Shown here piece after piece: positions 58,784 through 64,000 of a stretch of 64,000 nt of DNA. The DNA comes from an uncultured Shewanella sp. (GTDB lineage Bacteria > Pseudomonadota > Gammaproteobacteria > Enterobacterales > Shewanellaceae), in assembly GCF_947497935.1 (NCBI RefSeq), contig NZ_CANMIO010000001.1, forward strand, positions 372,001-436,000, given 5' to 3'. Both the position numbers and the translations under genes were made by a program. The notes beneath the pieces are model-generated. The model saw only the letters and a list, made by a program, of their open reading frames with translations. It did not search any database and was not told the DNA's origin. How positions within the stretch are numbered: position 1 is the first letter of the stretch; every line of letters starts with the position of its first letter.

Positions 58784-59772
58784 GTGACAACAAAGATTTA
58801 CCTGAAAGCCAAGAGCCAAGTTTAGACGAACTACTGGCTAATATGAACAATCCGTCGTCAGCGGTTAAGTACGCGGTGACCTATTGCGGCATGGTGGCGA
58901 TCGTTGGTCGCCCAAACGTGGGTAAGTCAACGCTTCTTAATAAGCTCTTAGGCCAAAAGATTAGTATTACCTCTAAGAAGCCGCAAACAACCCGTCATCG
59001 TATCATGGGTATTCATACAGACGGTCCACGTCAGGTGGTGTTTATCGATACCCCTGGTCTTCATATTGAAGAGAAGCGTGCGATTAACCGTTTGATGAAC
59101 CGCGCTGCGGCGAGTTCGCTAGCAGAAGTGAGCCTAGTGGTATTTGTTGTCGACGGTATGAACTGGACGCCAGACGATGAAATGGTGCTGCGTAAATTGC
59201 AGAGCCGTGATGATGGTCGTAAGACGATTCTAGCGATTAACAAAGTCGATAACATTAAAGACAAAGAAGCGTTATTCCCGCACCTTGAAGAGCTATCGAA
59301 GAAGTTTCCTTTTGATGAAATTTTGCCGATTTCAGCGACTCAAGGCACTAACGTACAGCGCATCTTAGATATGTCAGTAGCCTCAGTACCTGAGTCACCA
59401 CATTACTTCCCAGAAGATTATGTGACAGACAGATCGCAAAAATTTATGGCATCTGAAATCGTGCGTGAAAAGCTAATGCGCTTTTTAGGTGACGAATTGC
59501 CATACGATTGTACGGTAGAGATTGAACAGTTTAAGATGATGGAAAACGGCGTTTATCAGATCAATGCTTTGGTGCTGGTTGAACGTGAAACCCAAAAGCG
59601 TATGGTGATTGGTAATAAAGGCGAGCGCATCAAGAAGATCAGTTCTGCTGCCCGTGTTGATATGGAAGTCTTGTTTGATAACAAGGTTTTCTTAGAAATG
59701 TGGGTTAAAGTTAAGTCTGGCTGGGCAGATGACGAACGCGCACTGCGTAGCTTAGGTTACGGTGACGAATAG
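58780..59772 (+). CDS. era: GTPase Era
   Basis: A 330-residue GTPase needed for 16S rRNA maturation and 30S assembly. G1 GRPNVGKS is at 43-50, G3 DTPG near 90, G4 NKVD near 152, and a C-terminal KH domain includes [21 protein letters not shown]. The N-terminus has about 35 acidic residues more than E. coli Era (301 aa), a Shewanella-like extension. The ATG at 58780 overlaps the rnc stop. Confidence 0.98.
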   Translation: MSDNKDLPESQEPSLDELLANMNNPSSAVKYAVTYCGMVAIVGRPNVGKSTLLNKLLGQKISITSKKPQTTRHRIMGIHTDGPRQVVFIDTPGLHIEEKRAINRLMNRAAASSLAEVSLVVFVVDGMNWTPDDEMVLRKLQSRDDGRKTILAINKVDNIKDKEALFPHLEELSKKFPFDEILPISATQGTNVQRILDMSVASVPESPHYFPEDYVTDRSQKFMASEIVREKLMRFLGDELPYDCTVEIEQFKMMENGVYQINALVLVERETQKRMVIGNKGERIKKISSAARVDMEVLFDNKVFLEMWVKVKSGWADDERALRSLGYGDE

Positions 59773-59795
59773 TCGCAACTAGCTTGATAGCGAAT

Positions 59796-59832
59796 AATGC
59801 CTCTTTTTAGTGATAAGAAGGGGCATTTTTAT
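59796..59832 (+). terminator. Terminator-like hairpin after era
   Basis: AATGCC (59796-59801) pairs with GGCATT (59822-59827), extended by CTT/AAG within the loop, followed by TTTTATT. Separates era from recO, which then needs its own promoter. Confidence 0.65.
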
Positions 59833-59907
59833 TAGTTATCATTTTTTATGTTTTTACTGCCTATATTGATCATAATAAGATGGTCTTACTGAATTGGAAT
59901 CGTAAGT

Positions 59908-60597
59908 ATGGAACGTGGCTACGTTCTTCATAGCAGGCATTTTCGTGATGGTAGCGTCATAGTTAACTTACTAGTAGATGGTAAGGGACGGGTTGATGCT
60001 GTAGCACGCTTAGGTGGCGCTAAAAACTCCATTCGTAGCATTATCCAGCCTTTCCAGCCGATTATTTTTCAACTGCAGGGTAAAACCGATCTCAAAAACC
60101 TTAAACAAGTTGAGGCGGCTAGCCCCGCAGTACCGTTAACGGGTGACTGCTTGTATTCAGGGCTTTACCTTAATGAACTGTTAATTCGTTGCTTAAGCGT
60201 GCAACACAGCGCCGAGAATCTGTTTTTTGATTATCATCGTACCTTAATTGCCATGGCGACTGAGTTTAATCAAAGCCAACTCAGATACTTTGAGCATGCG
60301 CTTTTGAAAGAGCTTGGTACTATGCCATCGCTGGATTTTGACCCGAGTGATGCACCGATAACAGCGAGTGGCTTTTACCGCTTAGATCAAGACCACGGCT
60401 TTACGCCTGTTATCGCGACAGCCTTTAATCAGCATAAGTTTTTTACCGGTGAGATGTTGGTGGCATTAAATCAGCGTACATTGACGGTAGAGCACTATCT
60501 AGAAGCTAAGAAATTAATGCGACAGCTATTAGCTCCAGTCCTCGGTGATAAACCGCTGCACTCCAGAACCTTGTTCGCTAAAAAACCTAAACTTTAG
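59908..60597 (+). CDS. recO: DNA repair protein RecO
   Basis: A 229-residue recombination mediator loading RecA onto SSB-coated DNA with RecR. The N-terminal OB-fold starts MERGYVLHSRHFRDGSVIVNLL. YSGLYLNELLIRCLSVQHSAENLFFDYHRTL is the family's helical core, and the C-terminus KLMRQLLAPVLGDKPLHSRTLF is typical. No zinc-finger cysteines, as in other enterobacterial-type RecO. It precedes pdxJ, as in E. coli. Confidence 0.95.
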   Translation: MERGYVLHSRHFRDGSVIVNLLVDGKGRVDAVARLGGAKNSIRSIIQPFQPIIFQLQGKTDLKNLKQVEAASPAVPLTGDCLYSGLYLNELLIRCLSVQHSAENLFFDYHRTLIAMATEFNQSQLRYFEHALLKELGTMPSLDFDPSDAPITASGFYRLDQDHGFTPVIATAFNQHKFFTGEMLVALNQRTLTVEHYLEAKKLMRQLLAPVLGDKPLHSRTLFAKKPKL

Positions 60598-60720
60598 GCC
60601 GTAACAGGTAAGAGTCACTCACAATAAATTCATCACAGTTTAGTCGACTATACTGGCTAAACCGCAACCCTATCAGTACAATATCGTCTTTTATTTCTGC
60701 TTACTTTTTAAGGAACAATC

Positions 60721-61458
60721 ATGAGCCGGATCTTATTGGGCGTTAACATCGATCATATTGCGACTCTACGTCAGGCACGCGGGACCAATTATCCAGATCC
60801 AGTTCATGCAGCAGCCGTTGCAGAGCATGCTGGTGCAGAAGGCATTACGATTCACTTACGTGAAGACCGTCGTCATATCATCGACCGCGATGTATATACA
60901 CTGGCAAAAACCTTAAAGACTCGTATGAACTTTGAGATGGCGGTTACCGAAGAGATGCTTAATATTGCATGTGATATTAAGCCTGCTTACGTGTGTTTAG
61001 TGCCTGAGAAGCGTGAAGAGCTGACTACTGAAGGCGGTCTTGATGTGGCTGGTCAACAAGAGAAGATAGCTGCCGCTGTAGCGCGTCTGACTAAGCTTGG
61101 GATTAAGGTCTCTCTGTTTATCGACGCCGACCAGACTCAGATCGATGCAGCTGTTGCTGTTGGCGCACCGGTTATTGAAATTCATACCGGTTGTTATGCC
61201 GATGCAGAAACGGATAGCGAGCAAGCTGCAGAGCTTAAGCGCATTAGCGAAATGGCGACCTACGCTCATGGCAAAGGTCTAGTGGTTAATGCAGGTCACG
61301 GTTTGCATTATCATAATGTTAAAGCAATTGCTGCGATTCCAGAGCTTTATGAGCTCAATATTGGCCATGCGATTATTGCTCGCGCCGCTATCGATGGATT
61401 AGATAAAGCCGTACGTGATATGAAGCAGCTGATGCTAGAAGGTCGACGCGGCGAATAA
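60721..61458 (+). CDS. pdxJ: Pyridoxine 5'-phosphate synthase
   Basis: A 245-residue TIM-barrel enzyme joining aminoacetone phosphate and deoxyxylulose phosphate to make pyridoxine phosphate. [21 protein letters not shown] carries the N-terminal phosphate and His site, HLREDRRHI the active His/Arg, and GHGLHYHNV and [12 protein letters not shown] complete the pocket. The ATG at 60721 has AAGGAAC upstream. A terminator separates it from acpS. Confidence 0.98.
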   Translation: MSRILLGVNIDHIATLRQARGTNYPDPVHAAAVAEHAGAEGITIHLREDRRHIIDRDVYTLAKTLKTRMNFEMAVTEEMLNIACDIKPAYVCLVPEKREELTTEGGLDVAGQQEKIAAAVARLTKLGIKVSLFIDADQTQIDAAVAVGAPVIEIHTGCYADAETDSEQAAELKRISEMATYAHGKGLVVNAGHGLHYHNVKAIAAIPELYELNIGHAIIARAAIDGLDKAVRDMKQLMLEGRRGE

Positions 61459-61482
61459 GTTGTGGCTATTATTGATGCTATT

Positions 61483-61513
61483 AAGCCGAGACATGAGTGC
61501 TCGGCTTTTATTT
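61483..61513 (+). terminator. Intrinsic terminator of pdxJ
   Basis: AAGCCGAG (61483-61490) pairs with CTCGGCTT (61500-61507) around a 9-nt loop and is followed by TTATTTAT. Confidence 0.8.
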
Positions 61514-61558
61514 ATCCCTTTGAGAGCTGGTAAAAGTGATATTAGATAGAGAGTCATT

Positions 61559-61954
61559 ATGATTGTAGGCTTAGGTACAGATATTGTGGAAATAGCTCGG
61601 ATTGAAGAGCGTATTCCAACGGCAGGTGATGAAGCATTATTAAGTTGTCGCTTAGCCAAGCGTGTATTAACCGAAACAGAGTTCGCACTCTTTGTAGGCT
61701 CAACTCAACCTGGACGCTATCTGGCTAAGCGCTTTGCCGCTAAAGAAGCGGCGGCAAAGGCACTGGGTACAGGCATTGGTCGTGGGGTATCTTTTCAGCA
61801 TATTGAGATCAGTAATAATGACAATGGCGCGCCACAGCTTGCCTTTACTAATGGTGCTGCAAAAAGGCTGACAGTACTTGGTGGTAGCCGGATCCATATA
61901 TCCATCGCTGATGAGAAACATTACGCTACGGCTACCGTTATCTTAGAGAATTAA
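61559..61954 (+). CDS. acpS: Holo-[acyl-carrier-protein] synthase
   Basis: A 131-residue phosphopantetheinyl transferase that activates acyl carrier protein. Mg-binding Asp8 lies in GLGTDIVEIARIE, Glu in RFAAKEAAAKALGTGIG, with the closing strand HISIADEKHYATATVIL. Length matches the family. It ends the lepA-to-acpS block and has no close downstream partner on its strand. Confidence 0.97.
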   Translation: MIVGLGTDIVEIARIEERIPTAGDEALLSCRLAKRVLTETEFALFVGSTQPGRYLAKRFAAKEAAAKALGTGIGRGVSFQHIEISNNDNGAPQLAFTNGAAKRLTVLGGSRIHISIADEKHYATATVILEN

Positions 61955-61971
61955 GCTATTTCACTATGTGT

Positions 61972-62913
61972 CTACTCGTGCTCAAATTGTGCTAAAAAAG
62001 TTTGAGATGGCATAAAGAATAAACAACCTGTCTTGGCTTCAACAAAGTCGAGTAAACGATCATAGTGGCCGTTATCATCAGCGTTAATCATTTGACTTAA
62101 AGAGGTTTCAATAATTGATGGTGTCGCGGCAAAGCCTACAAACATGGTGCCATGCTCCATTGCATTACCATAAGGGCGGTTTTGCCTAAGCATCTTTATC
62201 TCTTCTCCATCAATTTCGACTTTACTCTTAGCGTTGTGTGCCCAAGCAGGTTTGACGTCATCATTGAGCTCTACGTTATCCATTTTAGTGCGACCAACAA
62301 CTTGCTCTTGATATTCAGTTGTCTGTTTGTCCCACAGGCCTTGACGGTCGATATAGCGCTGCACATGCAGATAGCTGCCACCACGGTGCAATTCAATATC
62401 ATCAGTAACCAATACCGCTTCGACTCTTTCATCACCATCTGGATTCTCAGTACCATCGACAAAATCAATCATGTCGCGGTTATCTAGATATTTATAGCCT
62501 TGTATATCTTCTGTAAGAGTGGCGATATCAGCCAGGCTGTTACGTATGTACTTTGCCGCTTGGAAGTTTAGATCTATGCGCTCAGACTTAATCATCACAA
62601 AGATGTCGCCAGCAGTAGCAGGAAATACGCGTTCGCCATTACTCATGGCGGGAAAAGGGTGTAACTCAGCCGGTAAGGGATGGTCGGGGAAAAGTTGCGG
62701 CCAAGCGTTTACCGAGAACCCAACAGAGATATTGAGGCCAGCGCTGAGATCTTTGTGGTTTATAGACTTTTCAATACCGCCAATTGCAGCAATGCAATCG
62801 TCAATAGCATCAGAGGGTGCTGAGCTAGGTTTGAGGCAAAAAGTGAGGTACTCAACATGGGAGGTAGGATTAGATAACACCCCTGGTTGTGCGAGTGAGC
62901 AAAGCGCTGTCAT
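61972..62913 (-). CDS. Dye-decolourising (DyP-type) haem peroxidase, YfeX-like
   Basis: A 313-residue haem peroxidase. The DyP signature is FVDGTENPDGDERVEAVLV (the GXXDG-type region, distal Asp), the proximal haem His lies in KPAWAHNAKSKVE, and the distal Arg area is near RQNRPYGNAMEHGTMFVGFA. No Tat or Sec signal is present, so it is cytoplasmic like YfeX, and no encapsulin gene is nearby. It converges with acpS and starts opposite a tiny ORF. The physiological substrate is unknown. Confidence 0.93.
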   Translation of the reverse strand: MTALCSLAQPGVLSNPTSHVEYLTFCLKPSSAPSDAIDDCIAAIGGIEKSINHKDLSAGLNISVGFSVNAWPQLFPDHPLPAELHPFPAMSNGERVFPATAGDIFVMIKSERIDLNFQAAKYIRNSLADIATLTEDIQGYKYLDNRDMIDFVDGTENPDGDERVEAVLVTDDIELHRGGSYLHVQRYIDRQGLWDKQTTEYQEQVVGRTKMDNVELNDDVKPAWAHNAKSKVEIDGEEIKMLRQNRPYGNAMEHGTMFVGFAATPSIIETSLSQMINADDNGHYDRLLDFVEAKTGCLFFMPSQTFLAQFEHE

Positions 62914-62942
62914 TAAAGTTTCCCCGTCTGAAAAGGTTAGCT

Positions 62943-63140
62943 ATGGTAGAACCGTCAATATCTGTTGCAGGAGTACATCCCAAATCAATACCTCTTGTTA
63001 AAGAGATGACAGAACTGACTGGAGTACTTAAAAACTATACGCCTTTAATTATAGATGTGAAATTAACTAGCGTTAATCATTGCCTAGAAGAGCTAGAGGG
63101 GAGGTATTTTGACTGGGTTTTATTGAATACAGTGACGTGA
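62943..63140 (+). CDS. Small hypothetical protein, 65 aa
   Basis: A possible small gene divergent from the DyP peroxidase gene (30 bp apart). The ATG at 62943 has AAGG 6 nt upstream. MVEPSISVAGVHPKSIPLVK opens it and EELEGRYFDWVLLNTVT closes it; it is soluble, with no signal and one Cys. An in-frame extension to 62889 would overlap the peroxidase gene and is not favoured. Not recognised; could be a chance frame. Confidence 0.4.
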   Translation: MVEPSISVAGVHPKSIPLVKEMTELTGVLKNYTPLIIDVKLTSVNHCLEELEGRYFDWVLLNTVT

Positions 63141-63305
63141 GTTAAGAAATTGGCAATAAAGTCAGCGCTGTTGGCAAGGTAATTTGAGAACCCAGTTAAC
63201 TCTGTGTATTGTGCTGCTATTTAAGTTGATGTTTTATCTACGTGTTTTATTTTTTTTGCATTAGGCTTGCCAGCCAAATACCTCTAACCACATTGAGTAA
63301 TGATT

Positions 63306-64000
63306 ATGCTGTACACCCAAAGATTAAAGCGAGTAACGTCCCTATTCATGCTGCTGATAAGTGTTTGGTTACTATCGGCATGCGGCAATGATATACAGCT
63401 TCCGGTTAGTGAGGACGATTTAGATCAAACTCGCTGTGGCGAGAAATATCAAAGTGATTGCCCAGAGACTTATCGTGGCAAGTTGTTTACTGGTATTGCG
63501 ACCAATTATGCTTATGGCAAGGCGTTTTATAGAGCGACTCAGTATCAAGATGGACTCGAGTACGGCTATAGCTTCTCGACGCTAAACAATCAACTCAATG
63601 AAACGGCTTGGTATAAGGCGGGTAAGTTAGATGGAAAACAGATCAGTTATCACTTTTCGACCACTGGAAAGCCGCAATGGGTGAGGCTTTACCAAGCAGG
63701 CGTAAAAACGGATCATTGGCTTTATGATGAGCAGGGCGTAATCCTCAGCTATAAGCGATTCGAAGGCGACAAAGAAGTCGAGAGTATCAGTTATGAAAAA
63801 GGCCGAGAATGGCGCCTGTATTATTTTGTTGATGGTGAAAAGCGCCAACGCCACAAGGACTATTATGCAGATGGCCTGCTTGAGAGCGAGAGTGAATTTA
63901 TTTATGCCGATTATAAAAAGCTCAATGAGAAAACTTACTATCGTAATGGTCGCTTAAGAAGCAAATTTAACTACGACAGGGTAACCAATACCGGCATATT
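63306..64000 (+). CDS. Lipoprotein with YwqK/MORN-like repeats, 3' end missing
   Basis: An open frame from the ATG at 63306 to the window end (231 residues seen). The signal peptide ends in lipobox LLSAC (Cys26 followed by Gly-Asn). After Cys-bearing RCGEKYQSDCPETYRGKLFTG come repeated strands of the Y-x-x-G-x-L-x-x-x-x-x-Y kind, such as WYKAGKLDGKQISY, DYYADGLLESESEF and TYYRNGRLRSKFNY, the pattern of YwqK-type antitoxin-repeat / MORN-like proteins. A surface or periplasmic structural role is possible; function unknown. The gene is truncated by the window, not necessarily in the genome. Confidence 0.8.
   Translation, partial: MLYTQRLKRVTSLFMLLISVWLLSACGNDIQLPVSEDDLDQTRCGEKYQSDCPETYRGKLFTGIATNYAYGKAFYRATQYQDGLEYGYSFSTLNNQLNETAWYKAGKLDGKQISYHFSTTGKPQWVRLYQAGVKTDHWLYDEQGVILSYKRFEGDKEVESISYEKGREWRLYYFVDGEKRQRHKDYYADGLLESESEFIYADYKKLNEKTYYRNGRLRSKFNYDRVTNTGI

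Noticed and set aside
61972..62913. Encapsulin-linked DyP cargo system
   Set aside because: No encapsulin shell gene adjacent and no cargo-loading tail seen at the C-terminus, which ends in QFEHE.

Overview
The window reads as a chromosomal segment of a marine gammaproteobacterium, almost certainly Shewanella. Supporting points are the gene order anmK / M23 peptidase / tyrS ... gltBD / yhcC / hptA / oxyR / class III adenylate cyclase / mutH / rppH / ptsP / thyA / nhaA / nhaR / sdhE-ygfX / nadB / rpoE-rseABC-lepA-lepB-rnc-era-recO-pdxJ-acpS, the ArcS-partner type Hpt protein, the TonB receptor plus S9 peptidase cluster, and a multihaem lipoprotein. I infer the genus from recalled synteny and protein resemblance, not from a database search. 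I saw no tRNA, rRNA, insertion sequence, prophage or CRISPR array.

Layout. 1-9.9 kb: the start of an aquaporin gene, then a scavenging cluster of alkaline phosphatase, S9 prolyl-oligopeptidase-family peptidase and a large TonB-dependent receptor. Opposite the receptor is a membrane-bound CadC/ToxR-like regulator, and the shared intergenic region carries two pairs of direct repeats with 11-bp period. 10-18 kb: housekeeping genes (anmK, M23 peptidase, tyrS, small membrane and exported proteins, a CbiB-like protein, mtnN). 18-23.3 kb: an accessory stretch with a DUF6624-like protein, VOC and GNAT proteins, and then a LuxR-type regulator, a tetrahaem lipoprotein and a TetR regulator behind a good CRP-like site. 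23.3-30.1 kb: a choline-to-glycine-betaine block (MarR, TorF-type porin, short BCCT-like carrier, betA, betB, betI) with a BetI-type operator. 30.5-36.5 kb: gltBD. 36.9-50.6 kb: yhcC, hptA, oxyR, cyaC, mutH, rppH, ptsP, a TauE/SafE permease, thyA, nhaA with a small exported partner, nhaR, sdhE-ygfX. 50.6-62 kb: nadB facing the sigma-E operon and the lepA-to-acpS block. 62-64 kb: a DyP peroxidase, a tiny ORF, and the start of a repeat-containing lipoprotein that runs off the end.

How the genes work together. The bet block would import and oxidise choline to the osmoprotectant glycine betaine. nhaA, nhaR and a strongly structured leader RNA just ahead of nhaA would handle Na+/Li+ and pH stress. 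rpoE-rseABC forms the envelope-stress circuit and has a sigma-E promoter in front of rpoE. OxyR, HptA and CyaC link redox and cAMP signalling, and CRP-like sites precede the cytochrome unit and possibly bet.

Most notable are the roughly 86-nt three-way-junction RNA fold ahead of nhaA, the regulator / tetrahaem lipoprotein / regulator cassette, the 11-bp-period operator-like repeats beside the ToxR-like regulator, a cluster of DnaA-box-like sequences between mutH and rppH, and a long-type thyA in a place where lgt would be expected but is absent.
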